Positions 7,825-16,658 of a stretch of DNA of 32,426 nt are shown in pieces; position 1 is the first letter of the stretch, and each line of letters opens with the position of its first letter. A program made the translations under genes and the position numbers. Origin of the DNA: Clostridiales bacterium (lineage in GTDB: Bacteria; Bacillota; Clostridia; Christensenellales; Borkfalkiaceae); assembly GCA_015069615.1 (NCBI GenBank), contig SVIF01000016.1:1-32426 (forward strand), in the 5' to 3' direction. Below the pieces are notes generated by a model that saw nothing but the letters and a program-made list of their open reading frames with translations, made no database searches and was not told the origin of the DNA.

Positions 7825-9098
7825 CGCAGTTTCCCAAACGCTTTGCGGATAAACTTCCCGTAAACGTGTATACTTGCGCGGACTGTGGCAGGGATTTGTT
7901 TGACGATGGGGATTTTTGCGCACACTGTGCTTCCATTCTTCCCTACCTTAGGGGTAGTATTTGCCCCGCTTGCGGAAGGCGGACGGTAGCAAACGGCTTG
8001 TGTTTGGATTGCAAAAAGGAAGCCCCAGCGTTTACCCTTTGCCGCGCGCCCTTTGATTACTACGGGCAAGTACGCAGGCTAATTTATAAAATGAAGTTTA
8101 GAAACCGCCCCTATTTAGCGCAAATTTTTGCGCCCTTTATGGTGGAAACGTACAAGGAACACGGATTTTCCGCAGACGCGGTTGCCTTTATTCCCATGAC
8201 GGAAAAGGCGGTAAAGAAACGCGGTTACAACCAAGCCGCCCTTCTTGCAAAGTGCGTGGCGGAAGAATTAAACCTTCCCCTTTTGGAAAGCGCGCTATCT
8301 AAGGTGAAAACCACCCGTAAGCAACGGCGCTTAAACAAAGAACAGCGCAAGGAAAACCTAAAAGGGTGCTTTAAGCCCGCGCCCAAAGCCGAACTAAACG
8401 GCAAAAATATTTTACTCATTGACGATATCGTAACCACGGGCGCAACCCTTTCGGAAGGGGCGGCGGCGCTAAAACGAAAAGGGGTAAACAAGGTGTTTTG
8501 TATGGCGGTGGCATCCACCCCCGCACCTTCGCTTATTCCGGGGCTAAAAAAAGCCAAAGTGGGCTACAAACCCGCGCCCGTTCTTACCCCCGCGCTAACC
8601 AAATGCACAATGCGTGATTTTTCCACCGTAAAAAAACTAATTCGCGGTGCAAAAAAACACTTAAAACAGCAAGGCATTAACCAGTGGCAGGACGGTTTCC
8701 CTAATTCCGCCGCGCTCAAGGAAGATATTTTGCTTGGTAGGGCGCGCATCTTATCCTACGGCGGTTACTCCATGGGATACTGTTGCTTGGAATTTAACGG
8801 GGAAAAGGACTACGAAACCTTGCTATCGGGGGCGTGGCAATTTCCCACCCCGTACGCGGCAATGCACCGCGTTGCACTATCCAAAAAAACGCGGGGAACG
8901 GGCGCTTCCCTTACCCTATTTACCTTGGCAAGCGAAGAATGTAAAAAAGCGGGCTTTCAATCCCTAAGGATTGACACCCACCCCGATAACAAAAAAATGC
9001 AACGCGCGCTATCTAGCGCAGGCTTTACGAATATCGGCAAAGTGGTAATTCGCGATACCGAAATGCTTGCTTTTGAAAAAGACCTAACGCAATCATAA
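7809..9098 (+). CDS. ComF-type phosphoribosyltransferase fused to a GNAT N-acetyltransferase
   Basis: One uninterrupted 429-residue frame carries two domains. Residues 1-240 are ComF-like: two zinc knuckles (Cys23/26/37/40 and Cys52/55/65/68), the helix IYKMKFRNR, IPMTEKAVKKRGYNQ, and the PRPP-binding loop ILLIDDIVTTGATL (201-214). ComF proteins act in DNA uptake during transformation. Residues about 265-425 are a GNAT acetyltransferase: QWQDGFPN (292-299), the acetyl-CoA loop RGTGAS (362-367) and DTHPDNKKMQRALSSAGF near 389-406. The typical ComF is 220-240 aa, so the C-terminal half is additional. There is no internal stop or frameshift. Two starts are possible: ATG 7809, or ATG 7821, which forms an ATGA overlap with the galK stop. 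No other competence gene is nearby. The joint function is unknown. Confidence 0.85.
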   Translation: MPYRMTQFPKRFADKLPVNVYTCADCGRDLFDDGDFCAHCASILPYLRGSICPACGRRTVANGLCLDCKKEAPAFTLCRAPFDYYGQVRRLIYKMKFRNRPYLAQIFAPFMVETYKEHGFSADAVAFIPMTEKAVKKRGYNQAALLAKCVAEELNLPLLESALSKVKTTRKQRRLNKEQRKENLKGCFKPAPKAELNGKNILLIDDIVTTGATLSEGAAALKRKGVNKVFCMAVASTPAPSLIPGLKKAKVGYKPAPVLTPALTKCTMRDFSTVKKLIRGAKKHLKQQGINQWQDGFPNSAALKEDILLGRARILSYGGYSMGYCCLEFNGEKDYETLLSGAWQFPTPYAAMHRVALSKKTRGTGASLTLFTLASEECKKAGFQSLRIDTHPDNKKMQRALSSAGFTNIGKVVIRDTEMLAFEKDLTQS

Positions 9099-9172
9099 AC
9101 GGGAAACAAACCCCTAGTTCCATCTAACCAAGTAGCGAACGCTTAAAAACAAGCAAACCCAAACAAAATAAC

Positions 9173-9214
9173 ACCCCCGTTGCGGTTTATACCGCAACGG
9201 GGGTATTTATTATT
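9173..9214. terminator. Bidirectional terminator between comF-GNAT and glyQS
   Basis: A perfect 14-bp stem (9173-9186 with 9191-9204) has a TTAT loop. T-rich sequence follows on the plus strand (ATTTATTATTTTT) and also on the minus strand (GTTATTTTGTTT), so it serves both convergent genes. Confidence 0.9.
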
Positions 9215-9231
9215 TTTGCGTTTTCGTTTTC

Positions 9232-10635
9232 TTAAAAACGGATGCGTTCTTCAATGAAGGATACTAAATCCGCAATTTTTACGCGTTCTTGTTGCATACT
9301 GTCTCGGAAGCGAACGGTAACGCTTTGGGTTTCTTCGGTTTCAAAGTCCACGGTGATGCAGAAGGGGGTACCGATTTCGTCCTGACGGCGGTAACGCTTG
9401 CCGATGGAAGCCGCGTCGTCGTAGTCTACGGAGAAACGCTTGGAAAGGTCTTGATACAACTTTTCCGCCACGGGGCCAAGCTTTTTCGATAAGGGAAGCA
9501 CGGCCGCTTTGAAGGGCGCAAGCACGGGGGCAAGACGCATAACAACGCGGGTATCCCCACCATCTAACGCTTCTTCGTCGTACGCATCACAAAGCACTGC
9601 AAGTACGCAGCGTTCTACGCCCAAGCTGGGTTCTACAACGTAAGGAATATAACGGCGGTTTTCTTCTTGGTCAAAGTAGGTTAAATCTTTACCCGAGGTG
9701 TTTTTGTGTTGGGTTAAATCGTAATCCGTACGGTCTGCAACCCCCCAAAGTTCGCCCCAGCCGAAGGGGAACAAGTATTCAAAGTCCGTAGTGGCTTTAG
9801 AGTAGAAGCACAGTTCTTCGGGATCGTGGTCGCGCAAACGAAGGTGTTCTTCGGTAATACCGATATCAAGTAGCCATTGTTTGCAGAAACTGCGCCAGTA
9901 ATTAAACCATTCTAAATCCGTACCCGGTTTGCAGAAGAATTCCAGTTCCATTTGTTCAAATTCGCGCACGCGGAAAATAAAGTTGCCGGGTGTAATTTCG
10001 TTACGGAAGGATTTACCGATTTGCGCGATACCGAAAGGCATCTTTTTACGGGTAGTACGTTGTACGTTTACGAAGTTGGTGAAAATCCCTTGCGCGGTTT
10101 CGGGGCGAAGATATACGGTGTTTTTCGCATCTTCGGTTACCCCTTGGAAGGTTTTGAACATCAGGTTGAACTGACGAATATCCGTAAAGTTGTGCTTGCC
10201 GCAGGTGGGACAAGGCAAATTGTGTTCTTCAATAAACGCCTTCATTTCGGGTTGGGAGAACGCGTCAATGGGCTTTTCTAAGGTATAGCCCGTTTCCGCA
10301 CACCAATCTTCAATCATCTTATCCGCGCGGAAGCGTTCGTGGCATTCCTTACAGTCAAGTAAGGGGTCCGAAAAACCTGCCAAGTGCCCGCTTGCCACCC
10401 AGGTTTGGGGGTTCATTAAAATGGCTGCGTCTAAACCTACGTTGTAGGGGTTTTCTTGTACGAATTTTTGCCACCAAGCCTTTTTTACGTTGTTTTTCAG
10501 TTCAACGCCAAGGGGGCCGTAATCCCACGTGTTTGCAAGACCGCCGTAAATTTCACTGCCGGGGAAAATAAATCCGCGCCCCTTACAAAGGGCTACGATT
10601 TTTTCCATAGTTGCTGCTCTTTCTTTGTTTTCCAT
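9232..10635 (-). CDS. glyQS: Glycyl-tRNA synthetase, single-chain dimeric type
   Basis: A 467-residue class II synthetase of the alpha2 type that charges tRNA-Gly. It is distinct from the alpha2beta2 GlyQ/GlyS form. Evidence is the N-terminal [14 protein letters not shown] and TWDYGPLG, the zinc-type pairs CKEC and CPTC, class II motif 2 (GKSFRNE...[14 protein letters not shown], about residues 205-235), and motif 3 [12 protein letters not shown] near residue 335. The C-terminal anticodon-binding domain (about 370-467) includes [14 protein letters not shown]. The length is normal. AAGGCGG lies about 9 bases before the ATG. It follows mscL by 14 bases and probably shares its promoter, so no T-box leader is expected and none is seen. 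The transcript ends at the hairpin at 9173-9204. Confidence 0.96.
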   Translation of the reverse strand: MENKERAATMEKIVALCKGRGFIFPGSEIYGGLANTWDYGPLGVELKNNVKKAWWQKFVQENPYNVGLDAAILMNPQTWVASGHLAGFSDPLLDCKECHERFRADKMIEDWCAETGYTLEKPIDAFSQPEMKAFIEEHNLPCPTCGKHNFTDIRQFNLMFKTFQGVTEDAKNTVYLRPETAQGIFTNFVNVQRTTRKKMPFGIAQIGKSFRNEITPGNFIFRVREFEQMELEFFCKPGTDLEWFNYWRSFCKQWLLDIGITEEHLRLRDHDPEELCFYSKATTDFEYLFPFGWGELWGVADRTDYDLTQHKNTSGKDLTYFDQEENRRYIPYVVEPSLGVERCVLAVLCDAYDEEALDGGDTRVVMRLAPVLAPFKAAVLPLSKKLGPVAEKLYQDLSKRFSVDYDDAASIGKRYRRQDEIGTPFCITVDFETEETQSVTVRFRDSMQQERVKIADLVSFIEERIRF

Positions 10636-10649
10636 TTTATTTTTCCGCC

Positions 10650-11345
10650 TTATTGTTCTTGTTCAACCGTTTCGCTAGCTTCTTGCTCGGATACTGCTTC
10701 ACCTTCTTGGTTGTCCTGTTCACTAACTTCTTCGTCAACCGTTTCGCTAGCTTCTTGTTTTAACATTTGGTTATGTTCTTCCATCAACGCGCATAGCTTG
10801 GCAAGTAATTCCGTTTCGGTAGGCGCGGGGGGTGCTGCAGGCGCGGGTTCGGTTTTCTTAGGCGCGGTTTCAGGACTGCGCTTTTGCCATTTTTTCAAAA
10901 TTTTCTTTTCTAAATCGCTTAGTTCTTCGTCATTATCTAATTTGGTTTGCAAATTCGCTTTGATATTTAAGCGCTTTCTTACGTGGGTAAAGGTTCTTAA
11001 AACAATAAACAGCGTCATTGCAACCATAAAGAAGTTGATAATCGTATTGATAAACGCGCCCCAGTCAATGTAAATAGACTGCGCTAAATCCAACGTTTTA
11101 CCAACTACGGCGCCACTTTCGTCTACCACGTCCACGTAAACGCCTTTCAAAACGGTAAACACTTCGGAAAGGGAGTCCGCCCCAAGGATTTCCGCAAGAA
11201 GCCAATTAATTAGCGGCTTTAATACAAAGTTACTAAGCCCGTTTACGATTGCGGTGAACGCACTTGCCACGATAACACCAATGGCCATATCCACAACGTT
11301 ACCGCGCGTGATGAATTTTTTAAAGTCCTTCCATAATTCCTTCAT
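10650..11345 (-). CDS. mscL: Large-conductance mechanosensitive channel with long acidic C-terminal tail
   Basis: A membrane channel that opens under extreme tension to release solutes during hypo-osmotic shock. The N-terminus shows the family signature [20 protein letters not shown] (TM1, residues about 11-30), followed by the pore helix. TM2 lies near residues 95-118 ([20 protein letters not shown]). The family is usually 120-150 aa; this protein has 231. After TM2 comes a charged helical part ([19 protein letters not shown]), an Ala/Pro linker, a [17 protein letters not shown] helix like the usual pentameric C-terminal bundle, and then an acidic tail of about 35 residues in which QEASETV occurs twice. 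GGAGG sits 6 bases before the ATG and a promoter lies upstream. It heads the mscL-glyQS operon. Confidence 0.92.
   Translation of the reverse strand: MKELWKDFKKFITRGNVVDMAIGVIVASAFTAIVNGLSNFVLKPLINWLLAEILGADSLSEVFTVLKGVYVDVVDESGAVVGKTLDLAQSIYIDWGAFINTIINFFMVAMTLFIVLRTFTHVRKRLNIKANLQTKLDNDEELSDLEKKILKKWQKRSPETAPKKTEPAPAAPPAPTETELLAKLCALMEEHNQMLKQEASETVDEEVSEQDNQEGEAVSEQEASETVEQEQ
10663..10757 (-). repeat. 23-bp direct repeat inside the mscL acidic tail
   Basis: 10663-10685 and 10735-10757 are identical (23 bp, 72 bp apart, a multiple of three). They encode the two QEASETV copies and suggest that the tail grew by in-frame duplication. Confidence 0.85.
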
Positions 11346-11399
11346 AATTTTCCTCCTTTGAACCGTACGCCTAATTAGTAAGCGTAACTTTCGCGTACT

Positions 11400-11428
11400 A
11401 TTATATCAAATTAACCAAAGAAAAACAA
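11400..11428 (-). promoter_or_regulatory. Promoter of mscL-glyQS
   Basis: On the minus strand TTGTTT (11428-11423), a 17-base spacer and a perfect TATAAT (11405-11400) lie about 55 bases before the mscL start. Confidence 0.55.
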
Positions 11429-11572
11429 CGCTTTTCAAGGTGAAAAAACGCTGTTTTTATATAAAATATAAAATTTTGTGAAAAATATCACAAAACGCCA
11501 CAAAGAAGGCGGTTACAAAAAACAAAAGGCGGCAAAGATGCAAGCAAAAAACTAGAAAAATGCCACAAAAAA

Positions 11573-11691
11573 GGCGGGTTAGAACCAAGCAAGACAAGGC
11601 AAACGCGGATTTCACGAAGGGCGCATACTTTGCGTATGTAACCGAGTGAAAACGCAAGTTTAACACAGTATTGCGAAGGTTATAAACTGCC
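11573..11691. repeat. 119-bp imperfect palindromic repeat, copy 1
   Basis: The element begins GGCGGGTTAGAACC and ends AAGGTTATAAACTGCC. The two halves pair across their whole length: AAACGCGGATTTCAC on the left is complementary, with few mismatches, to the right-hand stretch around GTGAAAACGCAAGTTT. The centre is CATAC-TTTGC-GTATG. It is nearly identical to copy 2 (11747-11865) and shares its ends with copies 3 and 4. Any open frame through it is a by-product of the repeat. Confidence 0.8.
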
Positions 11692-11746
11692 GCAAATCTC
11701 ACCCCAAACTCGCTTTGGAACGACAGTTGCAAGAAAAAAATACTAA

Positions 11747-11865
11747 GGCGGGTTAGAACCAAGCAAGACAAGGCAAACGCGGATTTCACGAAGGGCGCAT
11801 ACTTAGCGTATGTAACCGAGCGGAAACGTAAGTTTAACAAAGTATTGCGCAGGTTATAACCCGCC
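11747..11865. repeat. 119-bp imperfect palindromic repeat, copy 2
   Basis: Same length as copy 1 with only scattered differences. The ends are the best inverted repeats of the family (GGCGGGTTA...TAACCCGCC). It lies directly downstream of the tuf terminator and 55 bp from copy 1. The rest of the 11429-11935 gap holds no gene: only an A-rich stretch with a TTTTGTG/CACAAAA hairpin near 11475 and the spacer between the copies. Confidence 0.8.
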
Positions 11866-11871
11866 GAAACG

Positions 11872-11900
11872 GAAAATAGGCGTACCCAAAAGGCACGCCT
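11872..11900 (-). terminator. Terminator of the rpsL-rpsG-fusA-tuf operon
   Basis: On the minus strand AGGCGTGCC pairs with GGTACGCCT (11900-11878) around a TTTTG loop and is followed by ATTTT. It lies 36 bases after the tuf stop. Confidence 0.75.
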
Positions 11901-11935
11901 TATTCTCTTTTTTAAGGTTAATAATTTACCAAAAC

Positions 11936-13153
11936 TTATTTAATAATTTTGGAAACTACGCCAGAACCTACCGTTCTGCCACCTTCACGGATAGCGAAAC
12001 GAAGACCTTCTTCGATTGCGATGGGGTTGATTAAGGTAACCTTCATGGTGATGTTGTCACCAGGCATAATCATTTCAACGCCGTCGGGAAGTTTGATGGA
12101 ACCGGTGATGTCCGTAGTTCTGAAGTAGAATTGGGGACGGTAACCATCGAAGAAAGGAGTATGACGACCACCTTCTTCCTTGGTCAAAACGTATACTTGC
12201 GCTTCGAATTCGGTGTGGGGGTGAATGGTGCCGGGTTTAGCGATAACTTGGCCGCGTTCGATGTCCTTACGGTCAATACCACGAAGAAGTGCACCTACGT
12301 TGTCACCAGCCATAGCTTCGTCCAACATTTTGCGGAACATTTCCAAACCGGTAATAACGGTGGTGGTGGGCTTTTCGTTGAAACCAACGATTTCAGCGGG
12401 ATCGCCAACTTTAGCAACACCACGTTCTACTCTACCAGTAGCAACGGTACCACGACCAGAGATGGTGAATACGTCTTCTACAGGAAGAACGAAGGGCTTA
12501 TCGTCTTCACGAACGGGGTCGGGAATATAGCTATCAATAGCATCCATAAGTTCGAATACGGGAGCGCAATCAGCGGATGCTACAACGGTTGCAGGATCAG
12601 CAGAGGACGCAACTTCCAAAGCCTTCAAAGCGGAACCCTTGATGATGGGGGTATCTGCGCCGGGGAACTTGTATTCGTTCAAAAGATCGCGAACTTCTTC
12701 TTCAACGAGCATCAAAAGTTCTTCGTCGTCTACTTGGTCGCACTTGTTAAGGAATACTACAATGTAGGGAACACCTACTTGGCGAGCAAGAAGGATGTGT
12801 TCACGGGTTTGGGGCATGGGACCATCAGTTGCAGCACAAACAAGGATTGCACCGTCCATTTGTGCAGCACCGGTAATCATGTTCTTAACGTAGTCAGCGT
12901 GGCCGGGGCAGTCAACGTGAGCGTAGTGACGCTTTTCGGTTTGGTATTCGATGTGAGCAGTGTTAATCGTAATACCTCTTGCCTTTTCTTCGGGCGCTTT
13001 GTCAATTTGGTCGTATCTCATTTTTTCTGCGCCGCCCTTAGCAGCTAAGCACATAGAGATAGCAGCGGTTAACGTGGTTTTACCATGGTCTACGTGGCCG
13101 ATGGTACCAATGTTAAGGTGGGGTTTGCTTCTGTCAAATTTTGCCTTTGCCAT
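11936..13153 (-). CDS. tuf: Elongation factor Tu
   Basis: A 405-residue GTPase that delivers aminoacyl-tRNA to the ribosome. GTP-binding motifs are GHVDHGKT (19-26), DCPGH (81-85) and NKCD (136-139), with the switch I threonine in GITINTAH. Domains 2 and 3 follow, with [22 protein letters not shown] and the C-terminal SGVVSKI. The length is slightly above the common 394-400. GGAGG precedes the ATG by about 9 bases. It is the last gene of the str operon, 79 bases after fusA. That gap is AT-rich with only a short GGCG/CGCC hairpin and no clear promoter. A strong terminator follows. Confidence 0.98.
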   Translation of the reverse strand: MAKAKFDRSKPHLNIGTIGHVDHGKTTLTAAISMCLAAKGGAEKMRYDQIDKAPEEKARGITINTAHIEYQTEKRHYAHVDCPGHADYVKNMITGAAQMDGAILVCAATDGPMPQTREHILLARQVGVPYIVVFLNKCDQVDDEELLMLVEEEVRDLLNEYKFPGADTPIIKGSALKALEVASSADPATVVASADCAPVFELMDAIDSYIPDPVREDDKPFVLPVEDVFTISGRGTVATGRVERGVAKVGDPAEIVGFNEKPTTTVITGLEMFRKMLDEAMAGDNVGALLRGIDRKDIERGQVIAKPGTIHPHTEFEAQVYVLTKEEGGRHTPFFDGYRPQFYFRTTDITGSIKLPDGVEMIMPGDNITMKVTLINPIAIEEGLRFAIREGGRTVGSGVVSKIIK

Positions 13154-13232
13154 TTTAATTTTCCTCCAATTAAAATCTTTGTTTTTTATTTTTTTGTTTT
13201 TATGTTTTTGGCGTTCCCGCCTTAAAACTTAA

Positions 13233-15326
13233 TTAGTCGTTCTTCTTACCGCGTTCGCCAATGATCTTTTCGCTGATGCTCTTGGGAACTTCGAAGTAAT
13301 GGTCGAACTGCATGGTGTAGTTACCACGGCCTTGCGTACGAGAACGAAGGTCGGTAGCGTAACCAAACATTTCAGAAAGGGGAATAAAGGAATCAATTAC
13401 CTTTACGCCGTTTCTATCTTCCGTACCGCAAATAGTACCGCGGCGGGAAGAAACGTTACCCATCAAATCGCCGAAGTAATCTTCGGGAGTGATGATTTCA
13501 ACCTTCATGATGGGTTCGAGAAGTACGGGGTTAGCCTTCTTAACGCCGTCCTTAAACGCCATAGAACCTGCGATTTTGAACGCCATTTCGGAAGAGTCGA
13601 CGTCGTGGAACGAACCGTCGTAAACAACCGCTTTGAAGTCAACCACTTCGTAGCCAGCAAGGAAACCGTTCTTTGCTGCTTCTTCAATACCCTTGCATAC
13701 GGGTTGGATATATTCCTTGGGAATGGAGCCACCAACGGTTTCGTCTTCAAACACAAAACCTTGGCCGGGTTCCAGGGGTTCCAAGCGAATCTTACAGTGG
13801 CCGTATTGACCTTTACCACCCGACTGACGGATGTACTTGCCTTCTGCTTCCACTGCTTTTCTGAAAGTTTCGCGGTAAGCAACTTGGGGTTTACCAACGT
13901 TTGCTTCTACCTTGAATTCACGAAGAAGACGGTCTACGATGATTTCCAAGTGTAATTCGCCCATACCTGCGATAATGGTTTGGCCCGTTTCTTGATCGGT
14001 GTAGGTCTTGAAGGTGGGGTCTTCTTCCGCAAGTTTAATCAGCGCTAAGGTCATTTTTTCTTGACCGGCCTTGGTTTTGGGTTCGATAGCAACTTGGATA
14101 ACGGGATCGGGGAATTCCATCTTTTCAAGAACGATGGGATGCGATTCCGCGCAAAGGGTATCACCGGTGGTGGTATCCTTTAAACCAACGATAGCACAGA
14201 TATCACCCGCGTTAACTTCGGGAATTTCTTCTCTGTGGTTAGCATGCATTAAAAGCAAACGACCAACGCGTTCTTTTTTACCCTTGGTAGAGTTGTAAAC
14301 GTAAGAACCTGCGGGAAGAGTACCAGAGTATGCACGGAAGAACGCTAATTTACCAACGAAGGGGTCTGCCATAATCTTAAATGCAAGACCTGCGAAGGGA
14401 GCGTTGTCATCCGATTCTCTGGATTCTTCTACGCCGTCGGGCGTAACACCCTTAATTGCTTCTACGTCCAAAGGACTGGGAAGGTAATCGATGATTGCAT
14501 CCAAAAGCATTTGAACGCCCTTGTTCTTATACGAAGAACCGCAAAGAACGGGGGTGCATTTCATAGCGATGGTTGCCTTTCTTAAAGCGCGTTTGATGTC
14601 TTCTACGGGAAGGTCGCCTTCTTCGAAGAATTTTTCCATCAGTTCGTCTTCTTGTTCAGCAGCAAGTTCAACGATAGCAAGGTGCAGTTCTTCTGCTTTA
14701 TCCTTGTATTCAGCAGGAATATCCGCAACGTGGTACTTTAAGCCCATTTCGTCGTCGTAAATTTCCGCTTTCATGCCGATAAGATCGATAATACCGCAGA
14801 AGGTTTCTTCCTTACCGATGGGATATTCAATCATTAAGGGATTAGTTTTTAAACGTTCGCGCATCATATCAACGGCGTGGTCGAAGTTAGCACCGTTAAT
14901 ATCCATTTTGTTTACGTACGCGATACGGGGAACGCCGTATTTATCTGCTTGACGCCATACGGTTTCGGATTGGGGTTCTACGCCACCTTTCGCACAGAAA
15001 GTAGCAACCGCACCGTCCAGTACACGCAAGGAACGTTCTACTTCTACGGTAAAGTCTACGTGGCCGGGGGTGTCAATGATGTTGATTCTATAATCTTCAC
15101 CACTGTTCTTCCAGATACAGGTAGTTGCTGCGGAAGTAATGGTAATACCGCGTTCTTGTTCTTGAACCATCCAGTCCATGGTAGCAGCGCCTTCGTGCGT
15201 TTCACCGAGTTTATGCGTTTTGCCCGTGTAGAACAAAATACGTTCGGTGGTGGTAGTTTTACCTGCGTCAATATGCGCCATAATACCGATGTTTCTGGTA
15301 TGTTTTAAGTCGTATTGTCTAGCCAT
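13233..15326 (-). CDS. fusA: Elongation factor G
   Basis: A 697-residue translational GTPase that drives ribosomal translocation and, with RRF, recycling. Visible are G1 [19 protein letters not shown] (about 17-35), G2 [10 protein letters not shown]3 DTPGHVDFT and G4 NKMD, then domain II. The domain IV segment begins near [15 protein letters not shown]. The C-terminus contains [11 protein letters not shown] and the domain V loop. The length is exactly typical. AGGTGA lies 5 bases before the ATG. It starts 11 bases after rpsG, so co-transcription is certain. Confidence 0.98.
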   Translation of the reverse strand: MARQYDLKHTRNIGIMAHIDAGKTTTTERILFYTGKTHKLGETHEGAATMDWMVQEQERGITITSAATTCIWKNSGEDYRINIIDTPGHVDFTVEVERSLRVLDGAVATFCAKGGVEPQSETVWRQADKYGVPRIAYVNKMDINGANFDHAVDMMRERLKTNPLMIEYPIGKEETFCGIIDLIGMKAEIYDDEMGLKYHVADIPAEYKDKAEELHLAIVELAAEQEDELMEKFFEEGDLPVEDIKRALRKATIAMKCTPVLCGSSYKNKGVQMLLDAIIDYLPSPLDVEAIKGVTPDGVEESRESDDNAPFAGLAFKIMADPFVGKLAFFRAYSGTLPAGSYVYNSTKGKKERVGRLLLMHANHREEIPEVNAGDICAIVGLKDTTTGDTLCAESHPIVLEKMEFPDPVIQVAIEPKTKAGQEKMTLALIKLAEEDPTFKTYTDQETGQTIIAGMGELHLEIIVDRLLREFKVEANVGKPQVAYRETFRKAVEAEGKYIRQSGGKGQYGHCKIRLEPLEPGQGFVFEDETVGGSIPKEYIQPVCKGIEEAAKNGFLAGYEVVDFKAVVYDGSFHDVDSSEMAFKIAGSMAFKDGVKKANPVLLEPIMKVEIITPEDYFGDLMGNVSSRRGTICGTEDRNGVKVIDSFIPLSEMFGYATDLRSRTQGRGNYTMQFDHYFEVPKSISEKIIGERGKKND

Positions 15327-15337
15327 AAATTCACCTA

Positions 15338-15808
15338 TTACCAGCGGTAATGTGCGAACGCCTTGTTCGCTTCCGCCATTCTGTGCATATCTTCCTTCTT
15401 CTTAACTGCGCCGCCTGCATTGTTAAAGGCATCCATCAGTTCGGAAGCAAGTTTATCACACATTTCTCTGTCGCTTCTCTTTCTTGCACAATCCACAATC
15501 CAGCGAATAGCAAGAGTTTGTCTTCTTTCGGGACGGATTTCAATGGGAACTTGGTAGTTAGAACCACCTACACGGCGTGCTTTAACTTCCAAAACAGGCA
15601 TAACGTTTTGAATTGCTTGGCCGAAAATTTCCATTGCGTCTTTGCCAAGTTTATCGCTCATTTTAGCAAATGCGTCGTAAACGATACCTTGTGCAATACC
15701 TTTTTTACCGTCGTACATAACCTGATTTACAAGCTTGGTAACAACCTTGCTTTTGTAAATAGGATCGGGTAATACGTCTCTCTTGGGGACGCTTCCTCTT
15801 CTAGGCAT
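15338..15808 (-). CDS. rpsG: 30S ribosomal protein S7
   Basis: A 156-residue primary 16S rRNA-binding protein that nucleates assembly of the 30S head. It matches S7 along its whole length: [16 protein letters not shown], the core [34 protein letters not shown] and the C-terminal [26 protein letters not shown] precedes the ATG. In E. coli, S7 represses its own operon by binding the rpsL-rpsG intergenic RNA. The 200-nt gap upstream of this gene looks structured and could serve the same purpose. Confidence 0.97.
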   Translation of the reverse strand: MPRRGSVPKRDVLPDPIYKSKVVTKLVNQVMYDGKKGIAQGIVYDAFAKMSDKLGKDAMEIFGQAIQNVMPVLEVKARRVGGSNYQVPIEIRPERRQTLAIRWIVDCARKRSDREMCDKLASELMDAFNNAGGAVKKKEDMHRMAEANKAFAHYRW

Positions 15809-16008
15809 AATTGTTTCCTCCTTAATTATTTTTGGCGGGGGACTTCCACCCCCAAGCGTACAGCTATCGCCTTTCCCTTACGGGCTGCGAACCTTCTGCA
15901 AAGTCTGACCTTGCATACTGCCTACCTTGTCGATATATTCGGAAAATTCATCAACTCGGAGTAACGGTACGATTTTGTTGTTTTCGTGTTAGTTAGTTAC
16001 CGAAATGC
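15809..16008 (-). other. Structured-looking rpsL-rpsG intergenic RNA region
   Basis: This 200-nt gap within the str operon is long for adjacent ribosomal genes and holds no open frame. On the minus strand it can form at least three hairpins in its second half: TGCAAG/CTTTGCA, a CAGC/GCTG stem enclosing CCC/GGG, and GGGGG/CCCCC just before the rpsG ribosome site. The G/C content and the spacing suggest a regulatory leader, for example an S7 target. I do not recognise it as a named RNA family. Confidence 0.35.
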
Positions 16009-16380
16009 TTATTTGGGACGTTTTGCGCCGTATCTAGAACGAGCCTGTCTGCGTTTAGCAACACCGGCCGTATCCAACGCGCCGCGAATGATGTGGTAAC
16101 GAACACCGGGTAAGTCCTTTACACGACCGCCACGGATTAAAACCGAACTGTGCTCTTGCAAGTTGTGGCCTTCACCGGGGATGTAAACGGTACCTTCTTG
16201 TTTGTTCGTCAATCTAACTCTCGCGATTTTACGCATTGCAGAGTTGGGCTTCTTGGGAGAAGTCGTGGTTACGGACAAGCACACGCCGCGTTTTTGGGGA
16301 CATTTATCCAAAATGGGGCTCTTGCTCTTGTAGGTAATCTTTTCTCTGCCTTGTCTGATAAGCTGATTGATAGTAGGCAT
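16009..16380 (-). CDS. rpsL: 30S ribosomal protein S12
   Basis: A 123-residue decoding-centre protein. It matches S12 throughout: [65 protein letters not shown] and the basic tail [12 protein letters not shown]. The lysines whose substitution gives streptomycin resistance (in PKKPNS and GRVKDLPG) are wild type. GGAGG is followed by AAAGGT and the ATG. It opens the rpsL-rpsG-fusA-tuf operon from the promoter at 16607-16578, after a leader of about 190 nt. The L7Ae-like gene often found between rpoC and rpsL in Bacillota is absent. Confidence 0.98.
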   Translation of the reverse strand: MPTINQLIRQGREKITYKSKSPILDKCPQKRGVCLSVTTTSPKKPNSAMRKIARVRLTNKQEGTVYIPGEGHNLQEHSSVLIRGGRVKDLPGVRYHIIRGALDTAGVAKRRQARSRYGAKRPK

Positions 16381-16571
16381 ACCTTTCCTCCTTTTTTAGT
16401 GATGTTTTCCTGAATATAGCGACGGATGCCGCAAATATAAAGAAGTCTATTTTACGTACGCGCGACTATAAAATAAAAATAGAAAAGCGCGCGAAAACCG
16501 CCCTTCCCTTCCCGTTTGGGAAGAGAATTGACGGAATTTTTGCTATTAGGGACACACTTTTAGTAATATCC
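16381..16571 (-). other. Long 5' leader of the rpsL operon
   Basis: About 190 nt lie between the predicted start of transcription and rpsL. The leader contains CTTCCC/GGGAAG and ATTTTA/TAAAAT inverted repeats (around 16506-16525 and 16448-16475). No open frame and no named leader family is recognised. It may carry operon control, but sequence alone does not show which. Confidence 0.3.
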
Positions 16572-16577
16572 TTATCC

Positions 16578-16607
16578 ATTTTACCAAAAACGCAAACGGC
16601 TTGTCAA
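16578..16607 (-). promoter_or_regulatory. Promoter of rpsL-rpsG-fusA-tuf
   Basis: On the minus strand a perfect TTGACA (16607-16602), an 18-base spacer and TAAAAT (16583-16578) preceded by TGG (extended -10) are present. It lies just downstream of the rpoC stop, so the str genes need not depend on read-through from rpoBC. Confidence 0.8.
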
Positions 16608-16658
16608 CCTTTTTTACGGGATTTTTTATTTTCCCTGCGTTTTTCGCAAATTACGGGA

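Noticed and set aside
11457-11840. A 127-residue minus-strand open frame with two near-identical halves
   Set aside because: The halves are copies 1 and 2 of the palindromic repeat read through; there is no ribosome site and no protein-like conservation.
11573-11865. A CRISPR array
   Set aside because: The repeated units are long (119 bp), only two are adjacent, they are palindromic over their whole length, and no cas gene is present.
15809-16008. A tRNA or group I/II intron in the rpsL-rpsG gap
   Set aside because: No cloverleaf, catalytic-core or domain V-like motif could be found; only simple hairpins.
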